Shown here piece by piece: positions 33,906 through 49,220 of a DNA stretch of 64,000 bases (within the stretch, counting starts at the first letter, position 1; each line of letters begins with the position of its first letter). The notes beneath the pieces were generated by a model that made no database searches, was not told the DNA's origin, and saw only the letters and a program-made list of their open reading frames with translations. Source of the DNA: Ulota crispa (lineage: Eukaryota > Streptophyta > Bryopsida > Orthotrichales > Orthotrichaceae); contig OY987242.1 of NCBI GenBank assembly GCA_963920765.1, positions 11,186,789 through 11,250,788 on the forward strand, read 5' to 3'. A program made the translations under genes and the position numbers.

Positions 33906-36900
33906 GGTAGTGTCAACATATGGTGAACATTGTTCATCTTGATATCCCTATTACAATAGGTAGAGCAATTTGTTTGAAGGGTTTTTCCTTGTAACAAAAT
34001 GAGTTGTTAGGCATATACAATATTTACAACAAAACAATAAACATCTTCTAATGGCAATGTAAAGTAGCATGATAGCTTGATAGTATCAAAAGAAAATCAT
34101 TAGCTATGTAGCTTAGCACGTATTTGCTCTTGTAACCTAGATTTAGATGCTAATTGCTTAAATATTATATTTTTATATATGCATGTTCTAAACAAACATT
34201 TTGTAGCCTCTTTGTATAAGAGTATTTTCATTGTTTGAAGAATACAAATTTTACAAATTAAAATAAACTTTGATTTTATTTGAAACTTAATTTGTAGTCA
34301 TCTATGTTCCAATTATTGATCTTGATGTTTTGTGATTTAGTAGGAATGATCCCCAAATGATTTGATTTGGATTTGAAGGAAGTTGCATTGCGTGTACTAA
34401 AATAAGCTCCAAACAACATGAAAAATATATATATCCTCAAAGACCTAATTAGGAGGTATTGTGGTTAAAGAAAAGGGAGCACCAATAAAATAATGCACCT
34501 TCATGAATCTTCCGCCAATCCTACCTTTAAAGAATACATTCCTCACTAATCTTTGATGTTTAGTCATGGTAACTTAACTACAAATACCAAACTAAGAAAT
34601 TCAAATATAGAATTTGAGAACACCATATTTGACATATCTTAGGGCATCATCAACTTGGAAACAGGGTTTTAGACTAGAATTAGTGGTTCTGCGCCGCTTC
34701 TTGTCCAAATTCTTTGTAGTCTTGTCAACGGGCCAAATCTTTCCACTCCTATCACATGTCCAAGCACTATAATAAGTTAGTTGCAAGCTCTTGCAAGCTG
34801 TTACAAAGAAGCTACAAGCTAGAGCAGACAACATGTCACATGCACACATATTAGGGGAAATATAAGAACACCAAGAAATGAGCAAGTTTGGAATGGGAGG
34901 ACATTGTTTTGATAGGACCTTGTCTTGGTTATGCATGCCGTGGTTGAGCTAAAGCCCTAAAAGTTCATTTTCTCATACAATTGGCCCCTACCAACAAAAA
35001 TGAAGTTACAATTCCATCCACCATCTTGGGTTGATGATGCTCTTACAAGGTTGGAAACACTAAAGGAAAAAAAGGCTCACAAAGAAGAAATTATTTAATG
35101 ATGTAAAAAAGATCCATTCCCACTCTTCCTTAGTTGCTCCTTCAAGGACTTTTAAATAGTTGGAAAAAAGAATTGCATAATCCCATGCTAGTAAGGCCCT
35201 ACAACTAGAGTTCCAACAAAAAATATATATGCAAAGCATGAATAAGAGCAAGAGAGAAGTAAGCAGGAACAAGAAATAAAGCTAGCAAAAGAGCTAGTTT
35301 AGAAGCTAGAATAGGAACTAAGTTTAGGAATTGCAATAGAAAGCAAAGAAGAGAGCCAAGTTACATTGAAGTTTGGACTTTAGAACTATTTATTGTCAAG
35401 TAGCCTCTACATTGTCACAAAAGCAAGATTGTTCATGAGGTCAACATTGGAGGAATGAGAACCTCAATATCAAAGCTTCAAAGGCTCATAATTCTCATGA
35501 CGGGAAGGACTTGATTATTGCAAGATGTTTACACAACAACCAATGTTACAACTACAACTTGAGTAAAACTTTGGGTTAATGGATAGCACATGACATGTCA
35601 AGGGAAAAACCAAAAAAGAACATTCATGCTTGCATTATAACTACGTGCAAGTTTGTCATGTTTTAATGACAAGGAGAGAGGCTCAACAAATGGGATTCCA
35701 ATCATTAAAAAGAATCTCAAAATCCACTCCTCCCCTTGGCTATTTAGAATAACTACAGTAGAAGGGATCCTCAATGATGTGATTGATAATCCTAGATTTT
35801 AGGCCTACTTTTGAAAACCTATGACACAGCTAAAATGTGTTGGCAACTTCACAAGTAATTTGAAGAATGTGAGGCTCTGTTGTTGCACAAAGCTAAGTCT
35901 ACTTCCATGCTTTGGTGATTATGCATCTCCAAGAAACAACTTATCCTTCATTTCTGTGCTTCTTTGAAGGATTAACAACCAAAATCCATCATCATGTGTC
36001 AAATTTTGGAAGCAATATGTCCACCAATGTTTATTTCCCACAAATCAAGGTTTAGCTAGCTACTTAAAAATTGGCAAAGGGTTGCCCGATTGTGCTATTT
36101 GGGTTGTTTGATTACCGACAAAATTTAACTTTGTTACTAATATCCCAAATAGAGAATTTACAATCTTCATTTGATGATCAATAAGATCCAACAAAAACTA
36201 AGCCACTTCAATAGAAATCATAGTGAGATGTTTCTTTGAATGCTTTTAGATGCACTTACCTTGCTAAAGCCAAACTATCTATGCAATGAGATAGCCTAAT
36301 TATATTTTGTGACCAGATTGTACAATACTAGAAAGAAAGAGTACAAAAGTCCATCTCATGGTATTCATAAAAGTTGGTATAACAAAGAATATAATTGGTA
36401 TTTTATCCTCAGATTTTTTGCATGTGATCCTTGTGCAATCATGATCAAGCATAGCAAATTTCAGTTACTAAAAACCAAAATCCTATTTTTGGTCAATTAT
36501 TTTGTGTCAAAATCATGGTTTTATAAGAAAGTAGATAAAAAACATTGATGATGAATTTTGAGATTTGATTGCATGGATATGTAGGAGAAATCCATATGCA
36601 CATCTTTGTTTCAAACAAAGATTTCCAAAAAGTTTCAAAACTCCTTTTGTAGGGATTTTAATGCTAGGTTGAGCATAACCAGATTTAGTAAAATATATTT
36701 TTTTTTATGGAAACTAGTTTTGTTATTTGACTCATACATTGTGATTAAGTTTGTACCTTTAAACATGATGATATGTTATTTTGCCAAAAACTAATTTATT
36801 TATAGTACAAACATCTTTGAATCCCATAAGAGGGACTTGTATACTCTTTCTTTAGGTACTGTAAAACCATGCAAAACCAACCATACAGAGTAAGTAAATA

Positions 36901-36990
36901 AATAGAAAGCCCATTCTGATAAAGCTCACAACCACAGAAAAATTCTGCAATCAACAAAACTCACAGGAAGCACAAATCAAAACATGGGTT
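33906..36990. other. AT-rich intergenic DNA, no gene seen
   Basis: Three kilobases with scattered frames of up to 111 codons, none recognisable. Composition between 34600 and 36200 is somewhat less AT-rich and could hold decayed gene or transposon remnants, but no motif supports a call. Confidence 0.4.
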
Positions 36991-37399
36991 AACCCTTCAG
37001 GGAAGCCATGTATAGAAGACAAAAAAGTCCACTCTAGAATGTACACCAAGGATATATTCTAACCACAAACTGTACATGGCCATGCTATAGCAAGTCACCT
37101 TCACAAACAAAGCTAAGGACCATTAACATTGGCACAAGGAAACCAAGCCGCAATAAGTTACAAGCAAATCTTCAAGAACGGGAAAACTAGTACAGAAAAT
37201 TTGCCATGGATTGTAAGGTCATTGCTGCATTAGCAGATTGCAAGGTAGTCTATCAAGCGCATACCTTCCAACAGCGCTCTAAGCTACTACAAAAGTGAAG
37301 GCATTTCTAAAAGTCTATTGTACTTCAGTAGGTAACGAACTGTAAACCTGGAGTACCGATCCTGTACTTGTAAGCAAGGCTAAACTCCTCCGGAGTTCC

Positions 37400-40731
<3,332 letters not shown>

Positions 40732-40781
40732 GGCTGATCAACAATCAACAGCCTCAAACCCTAAATTGACCCCCGACAAAA

Positions 40782-41004
40782 CTGCAATTAGAAATCATCC
40801 ATCAGCTTATTGTGAAAAGATAAAATATCGCTAAAATCGAAGACATGACGGAAAAGGCCGATCAGACGCAACGCGGCCAAAACCCTAAACCGCCGAACTC
40901 TTCCCAGGACCTCGATACGGCATGAAATGCCACGAATCAGATGTTGAAATGCGGGGAAATGAACAGAGAAGAGGGTGGATTTTAGCGATGGCGAGAATAC
41001 TTAC
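40782..41004 (-). other. Probable leader intron of eIF4A-III
   Basis: On the minus strand a CT-GTAAGTATT donor (41004) and a TTCTAATTGCAG acceptor (40782) bound a 223-bp segment 50 bp before the ATG. Removing it leaves a short leader containing TTTAGGGTTTGAGG, a telo-box. Further telo-box copies (AAACCCTAAACC, AAACCCTAG) lie at about 40880 and 41040, as often found in promoters of translation and RNA genes. Confidence 0.6.
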
Positions 41005-41059
41005 AGAAAAATGCGGGATTGTACAGACGGAAGGACAGAAGAAACCCTAGATTAGTTCG

Positions 41060-42590
41060 ATTGAGCCCTTCTCGCGCTGTCGACGACGTTCTCCGCAAGT
41101 CTCAGAAGTGCGGTTTGACCCTACTTGTCTACGATGTCTACCCGGTGACTATATATCGTCCTTGATACCCGGCACACCAACTATAAATAGGGGTATACAG
41201 GTGTGTATACCCGCTCCACATACCCTGGTGTGACCTGGCCTTCGTTTTTTATTAATTAATTAATGTCAAAATCGAATTTCTGTAAAAGATTAAGAAACAA
41301 AAAGTGAAATTTGTGAAAAATGAGTAAGAGCTATATGTAAACTGACGTCACTAATACGGATATACTGATCAAATGGGTTTGGCCGGTTATCAAAAACAAA
41401 TAAACGAACCATTATTTTGAACCAATAACAATACAAGCAAAACACATCACATAGTCCACTTCCATTCATGCATATTACTAGTAAACAACATTATCATGAT
41501 GAAATTGTATCAACATTTGTAATTCTTTTAAATTTGAAAAGACATAATATTTTATCCATAATGAATATATGATAATTGATGAAATAATTACATGACTACA
41601 AAATTGAAACCATCTTAAATCTCTCTATATAAATGAAAATAAACTACTTTGGGTGATGAAATGTTCTGTAAGGTTTTGGAATAATTCTTAGAACGATTAC
41701 AAGTTAATCATGAAAATTTAATTATTACTTGAGTAGATCAAAAAAATTACAAAATCAATACTAATCAACGATTGAATAGACAGCTATCCTTTTGCATTGA
41801 AAATAAAGCGTGGTATTTAGGCTCTTCAAACGATTTTAAAATCAAAAGTTATCCAAATTCCCCAACTTGTAAGTGAACATATAAAAAACTATCATAAATT
41901 GACAATTCAATATTCAAAAAACATTTCTACGTTGAAATCATATAGAAGCATTTCAACTTTGAAGAAAATAAAATAATGTTAGTAACACCCAAATGTAGCA
42001 AATAGCACAATATTTATTGCATAGATTGATTTTGTACATTGTTTAGATTTTCTAAATTTCCAAGATTGCTTTCAATTGTAAAAAAAGTTTCAAATTTCAA
42101 TATCAAATGTAGTAAATCTTTATATATGATAGATTACAGGTTCAATCAGTTAGAGTCAAGCATGACTGGGATAAGGTTGGACATGATTGGGATCGGAAAG
42201 TTATAAATGGAATAAAGTAAAATCACATGTGGCTTCACTAAACGTTAACAAGTTAGTGGTAGTTGTATCAAAATTGGCAATTGCACCACAACTTTCTCTT
42301 AACCAAAAGAGGACACAAGAATAGGGGGACACGGGAATAGGGGAGCATGGAAATAAGGGATGGAAGGCATAATTTCGTGAATATGACAGGTAATATACTA
42401 GTAGTATAATATATATTGCATAGATTGATGTTATACGTTGTTTAGATTCTTTAAGTTTTCAAGATTGCCTTCCTAAACAATCGTGAAAAAAGTTAAGAGT
42501 CTCAATATTTACAACTCGGATGCATATGGGAAAGTTAAATTTACCTTTTTTTTAGTGCTTGTAAATTAGTGTGAAAAGGTGAGAAATTAG
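41060..42590. other. Promoter of eIF4A-III, then AT-rich DNA with a direct repeat
   Basis: 41060-41240 is the likely eIF4A-III promoter. Beyond it is AT-rich DNA. Segments 42003-42105 and 42403-42507 are diverged direct repeats (ATTGCATAGATTGAT and TTGTTTAGATT in both), about 400 bp apart. No coding frame of note is seen. Confidence 0.5.
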
Positions 42591-43784
42591 TGTGAGAAAA
42601 ACCAGTAGAGTGCACTGTTGTATGGGGAGAGAGATGAAGTGGTCGGGCTATGGCGATGGCGATGGCTTTCCCAAACCGCGTATACTGAGTTGGTCGCCTC
42701 TTGATCTTCCCTGTTCTTCCGTTCCCGCTCTTCGCTTCACTCTCAATTTCATTCAACGCAATTCAGCTGTGGAGAAGATTTTTTGCGCTGGCATATTTGG
42801 TGGCATGTCGTGCAAGATCTGGAGCCAATCGGACCTGTGGCTGCTGCGTGCCTCGTTGGATGACAGGTGAGCACTGTGGCTTGCACAATGTAGTCGGTGT
42901 TCTTTCGATTTCCGTGTGCTGCAGCATGTACTTTAGTGGCACTAGTTCCGATCATACTTTCGGAGAGCAACGGTTTTAGATTCGAAGATATTCTGCTGCT
43001 CAGTGACATGGTCAAGTGCATGTGCTCTTTTCTATACTGTGGATTTAGGGTTAGGGTTTGTAGGTTTAATGTTTCCGCTGAACTTTTTTCCCCTCCGAGA
43101 TCTTGTCAATAATGTAGAGCATTCCTTGGGTGCAATATCTTGCGACTAACGCTCATTATATCCGAGATTCAGGTCGGATAAATTGGGATTATAGCATTGT
43201 ATGTATAATCGTTTGGACGCGAAAGTGATTTTGTCGCGATCATGTAAGCAAAGTACGCTCTCAAATAATCTTAATAAAGCTGCATTGGCAGAGATGGTTG
43301 TATTCAAGAATGCTGACAGAGATTTGATGCAATTACTCTCATCAGGGGAATTACGACGAATCGATCGATCTTCAGCGAGGCTTACGGGGAAATGCATTTA
43401 ATCGAGGGACGATGATCTGGTAACGTCTTTTCCAACGTTTTGTAGATTTTTGTACAATAAATTGATGGTTTATCAAGTAAGCAGTCATAAACCTGAGCAA
43501 CGTAGCTGTTCTAAACTGACCCGGCTTCTCAAACCACATCCGTAATTTTACTCAGTTTCATTCTGAAACCAATGGAAAGTGCATTGGTTTTGAATGCATT
43601 ATCTCGTGTAAGGCGGTAGGAATGTGAGAATAAGCATAGTTTAGTGCATGATTTTAATAGAGACAAGAGATTCTTATTTGTTTGATTTAAGGAACTTTTG
43701 GCGAAGAGCATGAAGTTTGACGGACACGTAACGACTTCTTTTCAGTTCACGAGTTTGCGGAGCCTTAAGTTGTGCTTACAGTCA

Positions 43785-43901
43785 ATGCATCCTTCATCAG
43801 ATTATGATTTTGAGCTGCATCATTCATCAGATTATAATTTTGAGCTGCATCCTTCATCAGATTATGATTTTGAGCTCCTGGATGTTAGCAGAAGGATTTG
43901 A
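43785..43901 (+). CDS. Upstream ORF of 38 aa with three decapeptide repeats
   Basis: It starts ATG at 43785 and stops TGA at 43899-43901, 39 bp before the main ATG. It encodes HPSSDYDFEL, HHSSDYNFEL and HPSSDYDFEL in tandem and ends LDVSRRI. Its TGA overlaps another ATG (TGATG) that opens an out-of-frame ORF running past the main start to 44131. Such an arrangement would usually reduce translation of the main frame. Whether the peptide is made is unknown. Confidence 0.45.
   Translation: MHPSSDYDFELHHSSDYNFELHPSSDYDFELLDVSRRI
43787..43876 (+). repeat. Three tandem 30-bp units
   Basis: Three copies of a 30-bp unit (CCTTCATCAG-ATTATGATTT-TGAGCTGCAT). They differ at only a few positions, and the unit length is a multiple of three. 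Confidence 0.92.
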
Positions 43902-43940
43902 TGCGCCTTTTTTTACGAATTGCTCATGTGGTGAGGAAGG

Positions 43941-45302
43941 ATGGAAACCGTCGAAACCACAGACGTGAAGCCCAGCCATGCGGAGGCTTTTGCGTCTCTT
44001 TTGGAACCAGGCAATGGCGATCCAGGGTACATTGCCATGCGCCGGCTGCTCCTCTACAGAAAAGCTCTGGCGAACAAGCTCGCTCGCCAAAAATGGGAAC
44101 TCAACGGGAAGGGGTACGTTGCATATCATGACTACATGCGTCACCTGAAAACGCTCCAGAGCGCCCAAAGCTCTCAACCAGCAAGCCCAACGAGTACACA
44201 AGGGGCATTGGACAGTGGACCTTGGGCAGCGTACGAACGGGGAAGCTGGAGCTCCAGTCGAAGTATGGCAATGAGCGAGTCTGGAGCTCCAGAGATCCCC
44301 TCGGAGCCCGGGTACTCCTTCGTGGGCATGCATTGCGTGTTCGACGAATGCAAAGCATCAGTGAACATTGTGAAATTCGGGCACATGAGTTCCGAGCTTT
44401 TGGCATTCGGTGCTTCAAACGGTCTGATAACCCTTTGCAGTGTAGCTCATCCTCCGCAAATCCTTCACCGAATGACAGGTCATACAAAAGAGGTGACAGA
44501 TCTTGACTGGTCATCGAATAACCAGTATTTGAGTTCCTCCTCGGTAGATAAAAGCGTCCGAGTATGGGACGTGCAGAAAGGCGAATGCCTTCGGGTAATA
44601 TACAGAACCGCTCCCCAGCTTTGTATTCGATTCCATCCTGTAAACAACAACATTCTTCTTGTAGGAAACGGGAACAAAGAGATAGCGGCGTTCAACTTCA
44701 GCACGGGGCGCATCATTCACAAGCTCACGCTGGAGAGCAACGTCACAGCTCTGGATGTGGACCACTCCGGTCACCTTCTGTTTGCTGGAGATGCGAGGGG
44801 CACGGTGCACAGTGTCACCATCAAGATGCATCACGGCAACTTTGTCATGCGGAGTGAGCATCGATCCAGCTTGAAAGGGCTGCACAAATCGGCCACTACC
44901 ACGATTCAGTTTCGGACGTTCTCCCGGTTGGCCGCTGGACCCGTATTGTTGGCTGCCACGCAGGATGGGCTGCTTCGATTCTTCACTGTGGCTCTTCAAA
45001 TAGAAGGCTACTTGACTCTGAAAGGCTCTCTGCAGCTGCCACCGAGGGCCCGGAACATCCGAGCGTCCTTCTGTCCGCTCCTCTCGCTGCAAAAAGGAGA
45101 GTTCATCGTCTCTGGACATGAAGATTCTAACGTGTATTTCTATGACTTCACACGCCTTAAGCATCCTTGTGTGAACAAGCTCCAGGGACATGCTGTGCCT
45201 GTCGTTGGGGTCGCGTGGAACCACGGAGAAAATCTATTGGCGTCCTCTGACTGTGAAGGTCTGGTTATCGTGTGGAAACGAGCTAAAATGGCTACCAGGT
45301 AA
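43941..45302 (+). CDS. WDR13-like: WD40 repeat protein, WDR13-like
   Basis: An intronless frame of 453 aa. An N-terminal helical region (1-75, with RRLLLYRKALANKLARQKWE) precedes a Ser-rich linker. YSFVGMHCVFDECKASVNIVKF (125-146), which resembles human WDR13 (YAFAGMYHVFDQ), opens the propeller. Other shared stretches are GHTKEVTDLDWS (180-191), RVWDVQKGECLR, FHPVNNNILLVGN, FSTGRIIHKL and, at the C-terminus, NKLQGHAVPVVGVAWN plus LLASSDCEGLVIVWKR. Human WDR13 has VNKLQGHSAPVLDVSFN and LLASSDASGMVIVWRR there. The length is close to WDR13 (485 aa). WDR13 is a nuclear protein of uncertain role linked to chromatin and transcription regulators; in plants the role is unknown. The ATG (AAGGATGG context) is preferred because conservation begins soon after it. 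Confidence 0.85.
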   Translation: METVETTDVKPSHAEAFASLLEPGNGDPGYIAMRRLLLYRKALANKLARQKWELNGKGYVAYHDYMRHLKTLQSAQSSQPASPTSTQGALDSGPWAAYERGSWSSSRSMAMSESGAPEIPSEPGYSFVGMHCVFDECKASVNIVKFGHMSSELLAFGASNGLITLCSVAHPPQILHRMTGHTKEVTDLDWSSNNQYLSSSSVDKSVRVWDVQKGECLRVIYRTAPQLCIRFHPVNNNILLVGNGNKEIAAFNFSTGRIIHKLTLESNVTALDVDHSGHLLFAGDARGTVHSVTIKMHHGNFVMRSEHRSSLKGLHKSATTTIQFRTFSRLAAGPVLLAATQDGLLRFFTVALQIEGYLTLKGSLQLPPRARNIRASFCPLLSLQKGEFIVSGHEDSNVYFYDFTRLKHPCVNKLQGHAVPVVGVAWNHGENLLASSDCEGLVIVWKRAKMATR

Positions 45303-46672
45303 CATCACCGCTTTAGTTCACAAGATGTTTTCTTTTCAACTTGATCTCATGACGAGCAATTTTTGATGATACTCGGAATCTCGCATTATTTAGATGTCCC
45401 TGGGGATTCTTCCTTTTGAAAGAATTTTCTCGGTTGCTGTTAGAGATAGATCCACTCATTGTGGATGTTTCTGATCTTGTATTATTTATGAGCAACTATA
45501 GCTGAATTAGGAGAGGTGAAAGTCTCACTTCTGCTCAAGTTTTACTGCAAGTATATAGAGTACAGCTGAATGCAAAGGAAGCATGCGAGCTAACTATTGG
45601 AAAAATTGGGCAAACTTAAAATACCCAGTTGCAATTTGACCTAAACGTGACCACTAGAGATCATTTTCCTCGGTATGAATATTGGGTATGAGGATGTACA
45701 GTATCTAAGCATTAGTTCTGGCGTTGCTTAACACATACAAAAGTGTTCTAGATTTTCTCTTTAGATTTTTTTACAAGATTATTGAATGAATTATCTAGTC
45801 AGATGTGTATTTGAACACCAACTAGCGTCATTAATTCCTTAATGTCGGTTGTTGTTTGTAAGCAGCATATATCTTGTTCAAAGTCATTTTTCATTCCATT
45901 AGAAGCTCTTACGAAGTAGTGCTGAGCATTGTTGGGTGTCTAAGTCACCTACTCAAAAATGCCAATGTGTGAGGTACTTTTTAAGAAACTAGTTTAGGTA
46001 CCTGTTGTACCAACAGTGGTCCTCTGCTAAAAAGACTCAATGTAAACCACTTGATGCATGTACCCCTCTCTCCCTTGTTGGTCCTCCATTAAAAGGACAA
46101 ACGAGTCATTGAGTATTACATCACAACCCTCTCTCTTTAGAAAGAACGGTTTCATTAAAGCCCTAATTTGGAGGGATTCTTTTATTTGTATAGATTAAAT
46201 CAATCAAAGATCCTAAGAAAGAATCATTATTTATTAAGACAAGTCATTAATTCAACCCAAATGCAACAAATTTGACATTCATAATCCACAATGTTGATGA
46301 CTTCACATCTTTAGCTTATAATACTAAGATTTAGGTGTTGAACATACAAAGGATATTATATGTGAACCCCAAGTTTTGAGTGTTTCTAAAATTGATTTGA
46401 TAAAAATCTATAACAATTGTTTAGGTTATGAATAATTTATAAAATAGGTGTCTAACATCTTAATTTTAAATTCGAACTTCAAAGGAACTATCACCAAAAA
46501 AAATTGTGTACTTGCATCACTTCTTGAGTTTTAATACTAGTTCAACAACTTGAATATTTTCAAAGTATGAGACCTTTGCTTATGAAGATGGATGGGGGCA
46601 TTGATCAAGCATTAAGGTTCAAAGAGGGAGCAAGTGACAATGTTATAAATTTTGCTTGGCCTAGAGTTTTTA
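45303..46672. other. 3' region of the WDR13-like gene, then AT-rich DNA
   Basis: The first few hundred bases are probably 3' untranslated sequence. After that I see only AT-rich intergenic DNA with no recognisable feature. Confidence 0.4.
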
Positions 46673-47050
46673 TTAACCCCTAAACGTCTAGGAGGACGTT
46701 TTTCATCCTTTCACTTTGAAAAAGTTTTTGTAGCGTAGAGAGAAATTGTTTTTCATCTAATTTTTTTCTAGAAGTGATCATAAACACGTAGTGCATCATG
46801 GAAGGCAAAAAAAATGTTCATCAAATACACCCATATTTTTAAATACCCCAAGTTGTGAGAAAATTCAAAATCATGATGTTAGGTCCCAAGCTGCCCTTAT
46901 TGCAATTTTCATGGGATCAACGAGCACTTTTGATTTTTGCAAATTTTTGAAGCAACATTATTGGTGCCCATTTGCAAAAACACTATTGAAGACATTGTTG
47001 AAGCTACAATTGGGTAGACCACGGTGACCTAGCAGACGCTTAAGGGTAAC
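46673..47050. mobile_element. TTAA-flanked MITE, family C, copy 2
   Basis: Starts TTAA-CCCCTAAACGTCTAGG and ends CAGACGCTTAAGGG, followed by a decayed target copy. It is the reverse of the copy at 1411-2006. The two share an aligned reading frame (HGRQK, SSNT, CEKI and NH motifs; here 46791-47027 plus, there 1464-1718 minus). Nucleotide similarity alone may explain this. Confidence 0.8.
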
Positions 47051-47370
47051 CTCCACTTGCATCATCTTGCTAACGCTCCCTATGGCGTATTTACTCATAA
47101 ATTTTTTTTCAAGCTCATGATGTGCTTGTTTGTAAATTCCTTAGTTTGGTGCATGTTTGCTAAAATAAATCTATATTTTGTGCTTGAAAAACTTTTTCCA
47201 ACCATATGTTAGTTTTATATCTAGTTCATTTTTGCTACTAATTGCCTTTCTAAGAATTTTAGATGGTATGCAATTTGGGGGTCCAAAGGGAAATTCTCAT
47301 CATCTTGTGAAGTTAATCATGAATGAATTGAGTCCCATAATAGTAATTGTAGGTATCTAAGGCACTTTAC

Positions 47371-47531
47371 AATCACTAGAAGAAAAAAAAAAATAAAGGA
47401 TTGATTCACAATGACTATACATGTCCTAAACAACTATAATGAAATCCTTTTTTTAATCATTGTATAGATGCTTAGTATATCTACAATAATTGTGAATTAA
47501 TCATTTAGGACACCTTTTTCTTCTAGTGATT
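47371..47531. mobile_element. Small hairpin MITE with AATCACTAGAAG ends
   Basis: The 161-bp segment begins AATCACTAGAAGAAAAA and ends TTTTTCTTCTAGTGATT, a perfect 17-bp inverted end. Inner arms also pair (GATTGATTCACAAT with ATTGTGAATTAATC). No coding. Confidence 0.8.
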
Positions 47532-47629
47532 ACGTCACACCTCCCATCTTTGCAAGTCCCATTTCAACATCCATGCAATTACCATCTTAACTCCTACCTC
47601 AACCTAAGATTCCAATTTTGTTGAAATAT

Positions 47630-48335
47630 AAAGAGTAAAAAAGAGTACTTAAGAAAGCTATGTGTTTTGTTTGCAAAAAATGTTAGTAGAACTTGGGATG
47701 AAAGTTGAATAGTAAAAGTTGGGTTTAATAAAATGGTTGACTAAAATCTTGAATGAAATCCCACCTTCTTGGTGACAAAACTTCCTAAAAGCGTTGGCAT
47801 GTAAACAAAATATAAGACGTGAGACTTGAGACATAAGGTAGCAGCATCCATAAGCGTTGCGTCCCCATGCCCATCACCTGACAGTGGCCGGGCTAATCAA
47901 TAAAAAAAAAAATGGTTGTGGGTAGCTGCATGATGGTTATGAGTGATGAAGTGATGGTTGTGGGTGACTAGCATGAAGTTTTGAGTACCCATCTCACTAT
48001 TTAAAAACCAACAAGCCTTGTGATTAGCATCTCTTACACATGATTCCTACAATTTCAATGATTTTGGACTTTAAAAAATCTTTATGAACAAATGCTTGTA
48101 GTTGGAACCTTGAAATTGATGCCAATATTTTTGATTTCCATTTCCTAACTTATGGTATTTTTTTTAAAGCTAGACAATTATTTTACCTACTCCAAAACCC
48201 TTATTTCCACGCTTATGGGTGCACCTACCTTAATATGAGTTGCCAAGTCCCATCTTTCAACTTTTAATCAATATGTCAATGAGGTTTTAGTGAGATGTGA
48301 GATGTAGACATGCAGTGTGAACCGCCCCCACATAA
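47630..48335. repeat. Dispersed repeat, interrupted copy
   Basis: 47630-47860 and 48235-48335 match the left and right parts of the repeat at 57170-57480 (CCACCTTCTTGGTGACAAAAC; CAGTGTGAACCGCCCC against TAGTATGAACTGCCCC). About 370 bp of unrelated DNA sits between the parts, perhaps a later insertion. The family is not recognised. Confidence 0.55.
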
Positions 48336-49023
48336 TACTCAAAAGATAATTTCGTTATTGGTAATGTACTGGAGGATCTTGTTGCCTTCATTTCAGTTAA
48401 ACAAATTATTCAGATAATGTGAGATATGCTAAGTCGTACAGTTACAATACTTTAATATCATTCAGTTCATTTCTCATCCAAATAGCATTGTTTTTCATCC
48501 ACACGAGCATTCCTTTTTACCTACTGCCCAATCACACGTTTGTATGCTCAACTCCCGTGCGTTGAAGTCAATCTGGAGTTGAGCTTTTAGTAGTCTCAAG
48601 TCCGAATCCGTTTTTCTCCAAGAATGCACAAGTTTAAAAACCATCAAAAGATTGAATTTCAAAAATTTTGAATTCCTTTCTAGATGCAGTAACCTAAAAT
48701 TAGTTTATTAGAGTGAAAGGAGATAAAATTGTCCAACAAGAAAATAGGGGCAAATTTCTACCTTTTTTCTTGTTTGTAAATAAATGGAAGGCTTACCACC
48801 TCAATGTTGGTAAAAATTATGGTTTGCACAAAGATGGCTCCATTCCTGATCAGCAATCTTTAAATTGGTTAAATTTTGCAGGATTTCTACCAAAAAATTA
48901 TACCCCTGAAAAGCATATGAACTATACACTGTGGAATTTGTGAATTTCAGCTCTTAAGCATTGTTTTAAGTACTTGAGCTAGAAGTGAAAATCATATTTG
49001 GGATTACTGCTCCTGATTGACAC
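48336..49023. other. Intergenic DNA, no gene seen
   Basis: Only a chance frame (48713-48943). No repeat recognised. Confidence 0.45.
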
Positions 49024-49026
49024 AAT

Positions 49027-49214
49027 AGGGGGTTTCAGATATCTCAAAAAACAATGAACAAATGGTTGTGAACGAGTTTTCGTTCACCAGTGAATATGCC
49101 GTCACAACCTCATGAGGTTGTCATGCCTTGTTCACGGAGTGACTTGGCTAGGTTATTCACCAATTTTATTTGCGTGAACAAAATTGGTAGTGCACGGCAT
49201 ATTTGAAACCCCCT
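49027..49214. mobile_element. MITE family G (AGGGGGTTTC ends), short copy
   Basis: 188 bp, ends AGGGGGTTTCAGATAT and CATATTTGAAACCCCCT, with an AAT duplication on each side (49024-49026, 49215-49217). The interior has GAACAAATGGTTGTGAAC and GTGACTTGGCTAGG, shared with the copy at 49221-49724. Confidence 0.85.
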
Positions 49215-49220
49215 AATATT

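Larger units (their letters stand above)
42600..43940 (+). promoter_or_regulatory. Promoter, leader and probable leader intron of the WDR13-like gene
   Basis: The sequence gains GC near 42610. A strong donor GACAG|GTGAGC lies at 42866/42867 and a good acceptor ACTTCTTTTCAG ends at 43745, giving a probable 880-bp leader intron. A telo-box-like TTTAGGGTTAGGGTTTG lies near 43045. The second leader exon (43746-43940) carries a repeat-bearing upstream ORF. Confidence 0.5.

Noticed and set aside
36989-37010. TTAACCCTTCAGGG near the 3' end of eIF4A-III as a TTAA element end
   Set aside because: No partner end within a few kilobases and only a short match.
42003-42507. Direct repeats about 400 bp apart as a terminal-repeat element
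   Set aside because: The copies are short and diverged, and lack defined ends or a target duplication. Kept only as a plain direct repeat.
44511-45224. 237-codon minus-strand frame opposite the WDR13-like gene
   Set aside because: Antisense shadow of conserved WD40 coding sequence.
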